Below the pieces are notes generated by a model, which did no database searches, was not told the origin of the DNA, and was given only the letters and a program-made list of their open reading frames with translations. A stretch of DNA of 64,000 bases from Linnemannia elongata (taxonomy: Eukaryota; Mortierellomycota; Mortierellomycetes; Mortierellales; Mortierellaceae). Location: positions 1,550,001 through 1,614,000 of the forward strand of contig JAXBDG010000014.1 in NCBI GenBank assembly GCA_036320915.1, written 5' to 3'. The position numbers were made by a program, and so were the translations under genes. Below are positions 1 through 11,784 of the stretch, in pieces; position 1 is the first letter of the stretch, and each line of letters starts with the position of its first letter.

Positions 1-1523
1 GAGACTTTGGTGGCAGTGGCGGGGCCGTCGCGGTACAGACGTCCTGTGAGAACCAAGAAACCATCCTGGCAGCGGGACAATTCTAGTTCTTCCTCGGGTT
101 CTGAATCTGAATCCGGATCTGACGGATCTGATGAAACCAAGGCCACTATCACTGCAACAGCAACAACAGCATCTACGACAGCAGTGGCGGGATCAACGAC
201 AGCGGCGCATAGGTTGAAGCATGCAGAGAACGACCGCGACCGCGAGCGTGGCGGGAGCAGGACTTTGATCTCAGAGATTTACGCCGTCCTCCGCCGGTTC
301 CGTAAAGAAAACCGTCTTGTCGATTTCGTCCGCGAGGTACATGTCCAATGGTCGAAATGGGGAATAGGTATTCCTTATTGCCATGTTTAACTGTGGTTGT
401 TGACATTCAGATCTAACTTCTCTTCCCTCGCTTTCCACAATAGATATACATGGACTCAACGGACTCTCAGCACTTCCCCTCACCACTCGTCATGTTAATC
501 AAGTTCCCAAACCTTCACACCCTCTCTTCCCGCTACCGCCGTAACCAAACTTCCCTCACAACTGACACTCATACTCTTAAGGACTTGCTCCGCAACGGAG
601 ACATCCTCCCTCACAGTCTCAAGTTGCGCAAGTGGGACATCTTCCATCCTTACATGACCAAGGAGGATGTTGTCGGGTTCAAGAGTATTCTGGATGCTAT
701 CAGTACCGTTGGTGGAAGTGCTGAGGCTGAGAGGAGGGATCCTAATGGTACTTCGGCAGAGGGATCTGGAGGAGAGGTGCTAGGAGGTGTTGTGTTGGAT
801 ATCAAGATGTGTCCAGGCCCAATCATCTATGAACCAAGTCTGGATGCCTCTATGAATCAGGCGGTGTACACAGGAAACGGGATGCATTGGGCTACACCCA
901 ACAGCCAAACTCCAGCGTCAACACCGCCGCCACCACCACCAACAGCAACTACTACTATTACAACTACAACAACCCCGCCACCACAAGACCCTCCCACATC
1001 CCCACAAGCAACGCAACCAACACAGCCAGCGTGCACGAACATAGTCTGGACACTGGAGAAGTGTCGTGTCTGCGACGCATCCCAAGACAGGTGTTACAGA
1101 TGTGTAGGTCAATGCCGATCCTGTGGTGCCGTCCGCGCTCCACCTTTCATCAACCACCAGACACTCCTCGAACGCGAACGTGCCCGCCAGACCTCTGGTC
1201 GCTCCACTTCTTCTACAGCTTCCAGTTCTAGTGCAGAAGCAGGTCTAGGATCAGAACAAGCGGCAGGAGGATCTGTGGTAGTGAATGGAGCAAGAAGACC
1301 GAGGACGCCCCCGGGGTCGATCTCGCTCAGTCAGATGGCCAACCCTGGTTCACAACCCATCATGTCAGCTTACTACCCCCTATTATCTTCATCGACTACT
1401 GCATCAGCAGCTACGGCTTCAATTCTGGCACCTTCATTACTATTGTCCGGACTGACCAGTCCACCGCCTTTGGTAGCACCTGTAGCGTTGACCTTGCCAC
1501 CCGAGTTCAGTCTCTTTGATTGA
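1..1523 (+). CDS. Pro/Ser-rich protein with C-terminal six-cysteine cluster (5' partial)
   Basis: Exons 1..336 and 444..1523. The frame is open to the left window edge, so the true start lies outside. The intron 337..443 has donor GTACAT, acceptor ACAATAG and phase 0, and it joins FVRE to IYMDSTDSQHF. At least 471 residues are visible: a Ser/acidic N-terminal stretch, a helical LRR-like block (segments such as VMLIKFPNLHTLSSRYRR and SLKLRKWDIFHPYM), a Pro/Thr-rich linker, then a cysteine cluster at nt 1062-1124 with spacing C-x2-C-x6-C-x2-C-x3-C-x2-C. The C-terminal 130 residues are Ser/Ala-rich and look disordered. The cluster could bind zinc; this is inference from spacing. The LRR-like block suggests kinship with the fungal F-box families elsewhere in the window, but no F-box is visible in this part. 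I do not recognise a named family. Confidence 0.7.
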
Positions 1524-1582
1524 TAGCTCCTTATTAAACAATGCCACTGTGTGTCATGTAACATCATAATTGGATATCCTTT

Positions 1583-1598
1583 TGTGTGTGTGTGTGTG
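1583..1598 (+). repeat. (TG)8 microsatellite
   Basis: Pure TG dinucleotide run in the 3' flank of the cysteine-cluster gene, between two convergent genes. Confidence 0.9.
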
Positions 1599-1636
1599 TT
1601 AATATTAAAGAGATGCCGCTAGTTGGAGAGCTGTCT

Positions 1637-1642
1637 AATAAA
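1637..1642 (+). terminator. AATAAA poly(A) signal of the cysteine-cluster gene
   Basis: AATAAA 114 nt after the stop at 1523, in the 190-nt space before the convergent P2X-like gene. No other canonical hexamer stands closer on this strand. Confidence 0.5.
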
Positions 1643-1713
1643 TGATCGAGTTCGCTGCCTTAGATAATAAAAATGGTGCTCCTTTCCTCTATCTATGTCC
1701 ATCATCAACCATC

Positions 1714-4700
1714 CTACATTCTGGCAGCCTTCTCCTCACCAACACCCTCATTCAAAACCAAAGGCGCACTCCGCCTCAACACCAACCTCCGATTATCTTC
1801 AGTGATCATCGTAATCGTCGGCCCCAGAACCCGGATCCCCGTCTCGGGGATCGTCATCGTGCACGAGGATGTAATCGGGCTTGTGAAGAATGTGCTCGTC
1901 GGGTTCGTGTAGTACTGTTGCGGGCTGCTTCCACTTCCTCCAAGAGCGGGAGAGGAGGATGAGGTTGGGATGGGTGTGGTAGACGTGGAAGAAGTTGGAA
2001 AGGGGATGCCCGAGCTGGGCGTGAGGCTGCAGGGTGACAAGGGGTGCTGCTGGCGACTGTGCAAGTGTAAAGACGTAGAAAGGATCGGGCGCAGGGGGAG
2101 AGGCGCTGCGCGGGTGGTGGTGGTGGTGGTGGTGGTGTCTGAAGCTACTCCAGAACTGGAAGAGGGCATCCTGATGAACGGGTATTCTGCAGATGCTCTC
2201 GTTGCATTGAGACCGCTCAAAGGAGCAGATGGGTATCTGGTGTCCGAAGGCGCGAACGAGGAGGAAGAGGTTCCTGAAAAGTGGGAGACAGCGTTGATCA
2301 GCGCCGGTGTGGTTCCCATGAAGCCAGTGTAAGACGCTACCCCTTGGGCGTTACTACGGTTTCCGCTGCCTTGGTTCAGTGTTGAATATGCAAAGTGACC
2401 AACGGATCCGGCGTTCAAAAGACGAGATTCTGCAGCTTGTTCGTTTCCAGACACTGTGGAGTGCACAGCAGAAGCGCCGGTCGCACATGATACTGAGGTG
2501 TCCAAAAGCGATTGCGACAAGACGGTGGCATCCTGTCCACTCACGCTGCCCGACCTTGAAGACGAGGAAGACGATGAGATCAAAGAGGGCTCGACGGTTC
2601 CAGATTTAGGTGGAAGATCACTATGCGACGCCAATTGAGCCCTCACAGGCAACCCCGAGGCCGCAGCAATCGCAGAAGTGGCATCCCGATGGCCCGTCAA
2701 CAGCGAGGGCGATGACACTGAGGACCGCAACGTACGGCGCAGACTGTTTCCTCCTCGCTGTGGTTGCTTCCCGCCGGGTGTTGTTGGAGTAGCAGCAGGA
2801 GTCGAGCTTGATGAAGAAGAAGAGAATCCTACAAGTGCATCCTCCAGATCCAGTTTCGAACCCAGCCCTTGGCTGAAGTAAGCTGGCATAGGCAGCTGGA
2901 AAGGCGTCATCGTCACATTGAACGCCGTCGTTGTAGAAGGTGCGACGGTGGGAGTCGAGACAGAAGTGCTCCCCTCGCCAGACCACTTGGAATCAACATG
3001 CTTGCCCTTGACATCCTTGGAAGAGGACGGCTCTGCAGAAGCAGCCAACGACAACGAAAAAGACGACATGTTGCTCGAACTACCCAGGCCAAACATAGGC
3101 CTCGTCAATATCACCTCGGATTTCGACTGCAGCGGAGACTCATACCGACCACCAGCATGCATTGCGGAAGTCGACTGGTTGTATTCCTTCCGACGCTTCT
3201 TGTGCTCACGCCCTCCTGAGCCACCGGTGGTTGCTGACTTGTACTTCTTGGAGCAATGGCGGGATCCTACAGGACTCAGCGGACTATCAGGAAGGCCACA
3301 TGACCATGCCGAAGTCGACGACTGAGCTCCACCTCCTCCAACTCCTACGCCTGATTGACAAAGTCCAAAACTGGTCATCGCACCAGGGGTAACACTCCGC
3401 TGTTGATCACCTCTTTCGTAGAAAGAGGCCAACGACGACGAGGACGACGAACTGGACAGCGACGACAACGATCCAGAAGAGCGACGAGAGTTGAGAGTCC
3501 TTGTCATCTCATGAGGCGAAGAGGGCGACGCAAGGCCAGTCGATTTTTTGATGGATGGATGCTTCTTGGTGCAACTGTTGCTTCCCTTGTGGTCCTCCGC
3601 AACAGAACCACGACGACCCATGCCGCTTTGGTTATAATGATGGTGGTGGCCGAAAAAGACAGGACTGGGCGAAGTAGCCTGCATTGTCGCCGGAGACCTG
3701 AACGCCGAGAAGGGCTCTACACTTCCTGCACGAATAGGGCTAGGAGTCGAGGCACCATACACAGTCGAACGCTCAGGGGTAGCAGATCCACGACGCATCG
3801 ATCCACCAAATGCGTAGTGTGCCTGTGATGGGGAAGGCGACAGTGGAGGAGTTCCAGCCAGTGACAACCCACCAGGATTAAACCCCTTATACTCATTCGG
3901 TCGGACAGGTCCAAACCGAGTCTCGATCTCAATCTCATCCGTCGAGTTTCGAGTAGCCATCGAACCATACCCTTGACCAAGACCATAAATGGACCCTCCT
4001 GAGGGGCGGATAGCAGTCGTTGTCCTGGCAACACCCGGGGTAACCTCGCCACCACTGAGTGCGGAACTCGACCCATTCCTGTTCCAGTCAACACCGCTCA
4101 TCGCCGTCGCCGTGCTGGATGAAGCTTTCGTCAACTGGCTGCCGAGCTGACGACCCACAGTTCCGTTGGTCGAGATGGGTGTTGTCACATTGCGACAAGC
4201 ATCCTTAGATCCGTATCCCGAAAGGTTGTCATTGCTCTGTCTCGACACAAGAACACGGAGCTGAGACCGTGTAGGGTCGACGGAGCTACTCTGGGACTTT
4301 GTCAGCGAGTCCTGGGCGTATGATATCCGTGTCCCGCTCTTGACGTCTGCATCACTGTCATCGCTGTCGTCGCTGTATATCAGAAAGTCCTCTAGTTGTT
4401 CATGTTGGTTGCGAGGGGTGGCCTCCTCGTCAATACCCCCACGACGCGAGAATCCTGCTTGACGAGAACCCTCTGTCGACCCAACGAATCCACCACACCG
4501 CCCCGTAGTCTTTCCAGAACCACCCAATGCAAAATTAGACGAACTAGGTGACACCGTCTCACTATCCTGTATACCATGCTGAGATCGCTCTCTAATGCTC
4601 GAGTTGCTTCCAGTCTGTGACTCTTCCTCACCGGCCGTCAACTCCTCCAGTCCGGTAGTGCTGCTATTGGTGGTACCATTTCGTTTCAGTGGCGGGATTC

Positions 4701-6256
4701 CATCCTTGGCATGCTCAAACTTGGCGCGGGTATAGATCTTCTTTTGAGGGTGAAGACGGAGCATCATGAGTTCGACAATGATGTTAGCGACCTTGAAGAG
4801 CGCCACTGCTGCGACGAGGTTGGTCAACAGGCTCATCAGTGAGAACTGACCCAATTGGCCGGCCTGTGAAAATACGATTCGGATACTACAATGAAGCAAT
4901 ATTGAAAGTTTTGAAAGAAGAGAGAGAAATAGAGGAATGAAGGAGGCGAGATGGTCAGGAAGGTGGTCCATGGGGTCATTACCAATATATAAGAAAATTT
5001 CCCGCCAAAAATGTCCCGAGGAAGAAAAAACAAACAGAGCAAACAAATGCGTCCTGTTGGCGAGTGCCCTTGCTTCATTCATGCACGCTTACCCATGCCG
5101 ATTGATCTCGACTCGATTGCTCCCGCGGAAGTCACGGATGGTCTCAATAACCTTATACTCTTGGTCGGGGATAGCCTTGGGCAGATACTCATAGCTAATC
5201 TTGTTGGGGTTCCAGCCCTTGGCCGCATACTGAATCACTACAATTACAACAACCCCCGAGGACCGCACAGTTTCATTGACATACGCTGATGGCGAAGTCG
5301 AGATATCGTCCAGCTTCACGCCAGCGGCCTGCAAGAATTCGCCTACGGTCATCACGTCTCCTGCCAAGTGAACCATCTTGCTGCCATCCATTGTCGCCGT
5401 TGCTAATGCTGCCACTGATCCGTTTACCGCCTTTGCCTCACCTGTTGAAGTAACAGCAGCAGGGACATATCGAGTCTGATCCGTGAATGTCTTCAAAACT
5501 TCCCCCGACCCAGAATCACGCAACAATCCCTCCTCCATATTTCCCGACCGAATCTGAAGCCCCGTCGCCTGCCCGCGAATGGAATGCTCCAGCATCAAGG
5601 TAAACCGCTCAATATCCGCCACCAACGAAGTTGGCAACAACAAAGTCGTGGGAGCAGTATGCGGGTCACATCCTGCGGTGATGGGCACGTTGACATCGCA
5701 CTGTGTTGGAGTGGTATTAGTTTGGTTGTTGAAGGGTCCGTACTGGGTTATCTGTGCCCGTGTAGTGAGGAGTGCTCCGTCTACGCCTGGCTCGTAGAGA
5801 ATGTCGTTCGAACTCCAGTAGAGACATGGAGGTGTTGCTCCCACTAATGAAGGCGATGCTGTTGTTGCTGCTGGTGGTCTGCAGTATTCTGGTGTTGCTA
5901 GTCCATCTGCTGGTGCCTTTAAAGTGACCCTGACTGCTCCTATTTGTGTTCCAATGTACAAATCAGTCGTGTGAGATAGGGGTTAATGTAATGTAAGCAA
6001 GCAAAGCAAGTTGAGATAAGGGTCATTGTGCATTGTGTAAACAATGCATGCAAGTTGGGGCAAGGCAAGGTAAGGCAAATACGTCAACAATAAGAGAAAG
6101 GAAGAAGTTACCGTTGATGACGTTTTCAGTTTTGAGATATCGTTGCTGGTAGATGATGGAGGATGCGATGTAGAGGAGGATGGTAGCCTGGAACAGTCTG
6201 TAAAGGCCTCCTAGCCGGCGACTTTTGTTGATAGAAAGTAAAGGGTTATTATCCAT
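1714..6256 (-). CDS. P2X-like ATP-gated cation channel with about 1,000-residue disordered tail
   Basis: Exons complement(join(1714..4885, 5093..5939, 6112..6256)), 1387 residues. Phases match at both introns (207 and 172 nt). Known for the family: P2X channels have two membrane spans flanking a large ectodomain and act as trimers. Seen here: TM1 at about 20-38 after SRRLGGLYRLFQ; a pre-ectodomain segment VRVTLK with Lys56 where animal P2X have the ATP-contacting TKVKG lysines; an ectodomain segment NDILYEPGVDGALLTTRAQI; FTLMLEHSIRG; the HGIRI block before TM2 (331-334, matching AYGIRF); TM2 about 345-372; and YTRAK at 382-386, which fits the P2X YxxxK motif. Only four cysteines stand in the first half of the ectodomain, against ten conserved in animal P2X. 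Residues from about 390 on are Ser/Thr/Gly-rich with poly-Ser and poly-Thr and no domain I recognise. Met at 6289 (11 codons upstream, in frame) is an alternative start. Channel function is inferred from family. Confidence 0.85.
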
Positions 6257-6485
6257 ATATATATTGGTGGCAAAAAGGACGTTACACATGGTGAAACACG
6301 ACTCTTTTCAAGATTGTCGTTGTCTCGTTGTCCCTTCCTGGCACTGTGCCTGGTGTGTTGCCAGGGGAATAATACCATAGGATAACGAGGAATGGTGTTT
6401 CTTGCAAGAAAGAAGGTCCAATTGGCTTATTCCACCCTTGGTTCCGCTCCCTTGAGTGCTCACTTGAATGGATATCTTCTGCAGT

Positions 6486-6513
6486 ATCTCTCTCTCTCTC
6501 TCTCTCTCTCTCT
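6486..6513 (+). repeat. (CT)14 microsatellite
   Basis: Uninterrupted CT/TC dinucleotide run about 230 nt upstream of the P2X-like start codon. Confidence 0.9.
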
Positions 6514-7812
6514 TTGTCTCTTGTTATTCTCCGCAATGCTCAAATAGACCTTTGTTTTATATCAAAAGTAGTAGTGCTCATCAATTCACTCATTACCATA
6601 CCTATCCCTCATACCCCCTTCTGCGGCTCACTTCTTTCTTTTCGAAGGGGTCCATCCGCAACAATCTGCGTTCATATAACTCTACTTTCTACAGTTCTGC
6701 TCTCGTGCCTCATCAATCATACACCCTCAGACATACCCTCCATCATCATCTTGCATCCAAGGTAATATGTGCAGAGCTGCTAAAAATAATACCCCTTCAC
6801 ACACAAACACACATTTCTTGATCTCCTCTCTCACCCTCACCTCCCATGGTCAACAGCAAGCACTCTCTGTCATGCTCAGCCGAGTCAAGCATTAGCAATC
6901 ATGTCATGATGTTCTAACCTCGCAGAATAGAAAAGAAAAGGTAGAAACATAGGAATTGACTGCAGTGCAGGTGCACAGATAGCAAATGGGGAAAGAAAGT
7001 GAAGGAAAAGACTGGGAGAGAGAGAGAGTAGGAAGATGGTGGAAATTGTAGTGTGTGACAAAAGGCCCGTGAACCCAATCAAAAGAAAACCACATGGAGC
7101 AAGGCAAAGGTCAAGAAACGTAATGGTCGTAGTACACAGCAATAACCATTCAAAGAAGGCATACTTACTCACGCACTCTTAGGACCTTGAACGTTTCGTA
7201 GCTGTGAAATGTAATGAATGACAGAATGCAATGAATAAGAAGAAGTGAAATGTGTTTCGGGGTGTTAGTCGTAGCATTCACTTTGTCCACAGCAGCATAA
7301 GGGTGGCATCTGATCCTTGTACGTCCTGAAGTTATTTTTCTCTTCGTCGCTCAGCCAGTCAGGTCAAGAGACAGCATACACACAACCCCTCGAAAAAAAA
7401 AAGAGGGTTTGCCTGTTTTCTTGTCCTACCTAAAGAACCTGTCCGAGAACGACATTGACCCTCCTCCATTCGAAGGCATGGTTTAACTAGAAGGTAGGTG
7501 GAATGAAAAGTCGTGCTTGTTGTTGTTGGCAGGTGAATGAATAAGCGAAAAGAATGAAGGAGGGGGATAGTGAGACTGAAAGGTGTAAAAAGTGGTAGAG
7601 AGTGAAAATATGTCGTGCAATATAGGATCAATTAGTCGTGAGTGTGTTAGTGGAAGGGGGTGAAAGAAAGAATGGGTGTGTGATGATGGTGAGTGGTGGT
7701 TTTGGCAGGAGTAGTAAGTAGTGTACGTTTGTGGTTGCAGTGGAAGAGGCTAGGGTGGTAGGGGGTATAGTGCAGCAGTAAGGAATGGATAAGAAAGCCT
7801 TTGGATGGGATT

Positions 7813-7851
7813 GGGTATTAGGAGTGGGTATTAGGAGTGGGTATTAGGAGT
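7813..7851 (+). repeat. Three perfect tandem copies of a 13-bp unit
   Basis: Unit GGGTATTAGGAGT repeated at 7813-7825, 7826-7838 and 7839-7851 with no mismatch. Confidence 0.95.
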
Positions 7852-8015
7852 GGATAAAGGAATAAGTGTAAGCACGAAAGAAGGAAAAAAAGAGAAGCAG
7901 AGCAAAAGAACAAGAAGGAAAGAAGAAAGAATTAATTGAATGTACAGAAAAGAAGAGAGAAGAGAAGGAGGGAGAAGGGAGAAGAGAGAAGGGAGAAGAG
8001 AGAAAGGAGCAATGA

Positions 8016-8016
<1 letters not shown>

Positions 8017-8054
<38 letters not shown>
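8017..8054 (+). repeat. A38 homopolymer
   Basis: Thirty-eight consecutive A, preceded by about 100 nt of almost pure purine. No obvious target-site duplication flanks it, so a retroposed tail is possible but not shown. Confidence 0.95.
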
Positions 8055-8056
<2 letters not shown>

Positions 8057-10122
8057 GCAAGGGGTTGGGTGTGAGGAGGGTGTGTGTCCAGGAGGATGAG
8101 GAGGAGGAAGAGCAGGAAGAGGAAGGGAAAAAGGCATGGCACACGCATACATGCACATACATATGATGTGTGTCATGTATGATATAAGAAATATAGCAAA
8201 AGGACCCTTGGGACTGACCATTGGTCTGCCTGCTTTGTACAAGGGATTAGGACAACTGACTTCAAGGGGGTTCTCTACTCACCTACTCATTCACTCTTGT
8301 TGTGTTGTCAATGATAATAATAATAGGTCAAGGACAGCAACTGGTGGGGTCGATCGGAATGTGGAGTGAGTGCAACTAACAACTACTATTATAGTGACGA
8401 CAAATAACAGCAACAACAACAGTGGCAAAAAGAAGTAAAGTACTGTACTGCACTATACTTGGTACCTGTCTCTTGGACAGAAGTGAAAAACACATTACCA
8501 GCGACGATCATACATGCGATCCATTCCCGGAGAGATATGTCCGATGATGATGGAGCACTGCAATTGTGTATGCAGTCGGGGGTATGTTTGCACTCTGAAG
8601 GTGAACAATTATTGAGCAGAGAGGGGAGAACAAGGGACGAAGTGAGCCCTTTCTTCCCCCCCCCCCTGTTGAATATTGGAGGTACATGGTAAGAATAGCA
8701 TTGGAAGTAAAAAAAAAAAAAAAAAGGGCAAGGTATACTGAAGACACGCAGAGCAACTAGCCAACTAGCCAGGTAGGGAGGATCAAGGAATGGATGGGAT
8801 GCAGGCCCCCATGTTTCTGCATAGGATTAACAACCAAGGAACAACAACTATACACATACGAAACAGACACTTCTACTGCCGACTTGCCTTCAAGGAACCT
8901 GCCCCACGAACCACGAACTATGAACCCAACCAAGCCATTGGTTGAAAGGGATAAATGAGAGAAAAGAAGGGTTAACTCCGTTTTTTTTTCTTTTACTTCT
9001 TACTTGTGTTCTTCCAAGAAAAGGGATATATGAGTTAGGAAGACTAGTTAGTAGGCAAGGGGTCAACACCGAGTTACTCACAACCATCTCATTGTCTCCT
9101 GTCTCAACGCCTCCTCGAATGTTGTCCGTGTCCATTGACTGTGAAAACCAAGGGTCAAAGGTAAACCTGCCAAACCTATTCCATTACTCCTTGCCCTGAC
9201 GCCGTGTGGTTTGTTTGTTTGAGAGGTTGTTGCTGCTATTGCCATTGCATGTATGCGAGAGGCGTGTATTGTAGAAGGGGTGAGTGGTGGACTTCGTATT
9301 ATTATTATGTCTCTGCTGACTGCGGAGAGTTATTCCGGCATGGTCCTAGAATTTTGGATGAGCGGGGCACCTGGTCATCCCTTATCCCTTCCTTCTCCTT
9401 CCTTTTGTTACTGGGAGGGTGCATAACAAACAAGGACAGCGCATATGTGTACCAATTGCTACTCAGGAAAGCAGACGCATCATCGACCTTGAGAACCGCG
9501 CTTAACTTTACTTGTTGTACGCCACCAATTCGCGTTCTGATCTTAATCAAACAGAACAACCACGGGCCAAACACGGTACCGGTGCTGCTTAATATTACGT
9601 GGACAGCTGCAGCCAAGCAGGAAGTCAAAGAAAGATGTCGTATCCAGCTATCTATGCATCTAGACCCACTTCCAATTGGTGCCCATCCATCTATCTCTCC
9701 AACGTAGCATCTCCTATCCGCATCGTGTCCGTTTTTGTGCTCTGCCACGTAGACTCAATTAAAGATTTTTTTAAGGTTTCTTCGCGGCGGACAGGGGTCC
9801 CTCTTTTGCCATTGTCTTCTTCCTTTGCCTTACCGTGTCCTTTGCCGAGGTGCACTGCCGAAGAAGATACGCACACACTCGCCTCTTGCCTCTTGCCACT
9901 TGCCACTTGCCGAAGTGCTCTCCCTTTTCTACTCTCCCTTTTCTACTCTCCTTTAACAACAACCCCCAGACCTTTTCTTTCTTCTTCTTCTTTCCTCATC
10001 ATCTTCATCAACCTTCCTCTTCTCTTCTCTCTTCCTTCATTCCAGCTCCCTCACACCTCATCCTTTTTTTGACACACTTAGTCATCTCACTCCTCTCTTA
10101 CAACATACTTCAACGTACAACC

Positions 10123-11784
10123 ATGGACATCATCATGGCAGAGACACCTCGCAAACTGGAGATCGAGAGCCTCCCTGCAGAGGCTTTCCAGCATATCTGC
10201 GGTTTCTGCTCCCTCCACCAATTGGCCACTATCCGCACCGTCTCCAAGCGTATCCGTGACCTCGTCGATGATTCCCTTACCGCCCGTAACACCTTTGCCA
10301 ACCCCACCGAAGAAGTACTCTCCAAGCAGAAACAAGACCCTCTGGCCTGCTTTATCAGCATCAGCCTCAAACGTACACACCAGCCCATTACCGCCGTCTT
10401 TACTCGCTACAACAAGGAACACAACTACCTCGAGTTCACTCAGCGGGATAGCGCCACAGTCAACCTTGATGTTGACACCTCGACCCTTGGACAACTCGAC
10501 TTTAACAACTGGGAAATGCAGCTCAACGGTCGTTCGAAAAGGGCGAACGAGTCTTCCTCAACAGCCCTTCAGCAGCGTCCAAGGAGGTCCAGCATCACTC
10601 AGGCTGGATCTATCCGTGCCTCCCAGACGTACATGGAACAGGAACTCGCCAACGGTGGACCCATCCAGTCCATGCCTACCAACCAACCCATCTTGTCGTC
10701 CTTTTTTGGCTCTACACCAACGCCTGCTGCGGCACCTACTCCAGCGGCGACTGTGCGTCAGGGGTTCAACCATATGGCTCAGTACGTCATGTCTACTTTT
10801 GCCTCACCAGCAACAGGATTGACTACGGAGCAAAGAGAACAGGAAGCCCTGAGACTATTCCACTCCGTCGAGAATGAGGTCCTCTCGTCCAAGAAGCAGT
10901 ACAGGTTTGTCCTCACCGAAGGCAGCCATTATATTGGTGACGACGACTTTATTGTCCGCTACACCATCACCAAGAAGGAACCCGCCGAAGATGAAAACGC
11001 AGAGCCAACGCAGCCGCAACTGGAGTTCAAGATTGACTATATCCGTGCGTCGTGGCGCTGGATATCGTCTGGTGCACCCAAGAGTCCACGATCCAACAAG
11101 GGCAAATCAACAATTGGCGACGACCAACGAAGCCTTCAAGACGATCGCGAGCCCTGGCAAACCCAATTGAACCCCTTGCCAGAACTTCGAGTTGGAAAGA
11201 TGTACGCCCATCGATTTAACATGTTGCTGGAAGAGATCGGTCGCCAAAAGGTTAGCCCAGGCGTCCGTGGCCAGTTGAGGGATCTTGGATATGACGCCTC
11301 GTTGTTTCCCAAAAAGTTCATTTACGCCAACCTCCGTGATGAACACGTCCTCCGATGGATTACCCAGGAACACTTTGAGGAGGCTGACCGTGAGGCTGCC
11401 GCTCTCAAAAAGGCGCAGGAACAGGAACGGAAGACACTGCATGACGACTGGGAGATGGTTGAGTTGATGTCGACCTCACAACAGCTGGCGCAGATCAGAG
11501 CCGACAGAATCAAGGCTGAGCGGGAAAAGGACGACAAGGCTGCGTTGCAAGAGATGGTCGAGTTGCTTGAGGAGGAGAAGGGGTATCTCACAGCACGGAA
11601 TATTCTGGAGGAGATGCTTGCCTGCCAAGGGTATTCAAAAGACTTGATCTGGAAGTATGGTATTGTTCGCAGGAGTATGATGGGACCTGTGCCCAGTCAG
11701 ACTGAGGCCAAGAAGCTGTTGGCCAAGGTGATCGATAGTGAGGCTGCAAACACGTCCACACGTCCCCATCCTGCCCAGATCTAA
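10123..11784 (+). CDS. F-box protein with helical C-terminal region
   Basis: Single exon, 553 residues. The chosen ATG sits in a good context (ACAACCATGG) right after a CT-rich leader and is followed within 15 residues by an F-box (about residues 15-55: ESLPAEAFQHICGF, then LATIRTVSKRIRDLV). The frame stays open upstream to 9835, but that part translates only pyrimidine-rich leader, so it is probably 5' UTR. Beyond the F-box lie an unrecognised mixed alpha/beta region, a low-complexity Thr/Pro/Ala stretch near 195-215, and a charged helical segment (about 420-500, rich in E, K, R, A) that may form a coiled coil. F-box proteins recruit substrates to the Skp1-Cul1 ubiquitin ligase; the substrate cannot be guessed. 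The gene converges on the ceramide synthase gene. Confidence 0.8.
   Translation: MDIIMAETPRKLEIESLPAEAFQHICGFCSLHQLATIRTVSKRIRDLVDDSLTARNTFANPTEEVLSKQKQDPLACFISISLKRTHQPITAVFTRYNKEHNYLEFTQRDSATVNLDVDTSTLGQLDFNNWEMQLNGRSKRANESSSTALQQRPRRSSITQAGSIRASQTYMEQELANGGPIQSMPTNQPILSSFFGSTPTPAAAPTPAATVRQGFNHMAQYVMSTFASPATGLTTEQREQEALRLFHSVENEVLSSKKQYRFVLTEGSHYIGDDDFIVRYTITKKEPAEDENAEPTQPQLEFKIDYIRASWRWISSGAPKSPRSNKGKSTIGDDQRSLQDDREPWQTQLNPLPELRVGKMYAHRFNMLLEEIGRQKVSPGVRGQLRDLGYDASLFPKKFIYANLRDEHVLRWITQEHFEEADREAAALKKAQEQERKTLHDDWEMVELMSTSQQLAQIRADRIKAEREKDDKAALQEMVELLEEEKGYLTARNILEEMLACQGYSKDLIWKYGIVRRSMMGPVPSQTEAKKLLAKVIDSEAANTSTRPHPAQI

Larger units (their letters stand above)
6257..10122. other. 3.9-kb gene-free divergent spacer
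   Basis: Lies between the starts of the P2X-like gene (-) and the F-box gene (+), so it should hold both promoters. Short frames here are translations of CT, GA and poly(A) runs or show no family resemblance. It contains (CT)14 at 6486-6513, three 13-bp repeats at 7813-7851, GA-rich DNA at 7900-8016 leading into A38 at 8017-8054, a C10 run at about 8659-8668, A17 at 8709-8725, and a long pyrimidine-rich leader at about 9890-10110 just before the F-box start. I see no RNA gene. Confidence 0.6.

Noticed and set aside
7831..8242. Overlapping minus-strand frames of 76-132 codons
   Set aside because: They are translations of the A38 run and adjacent GA-rich DNA (poly-Phe, poly-Ser/Leu).
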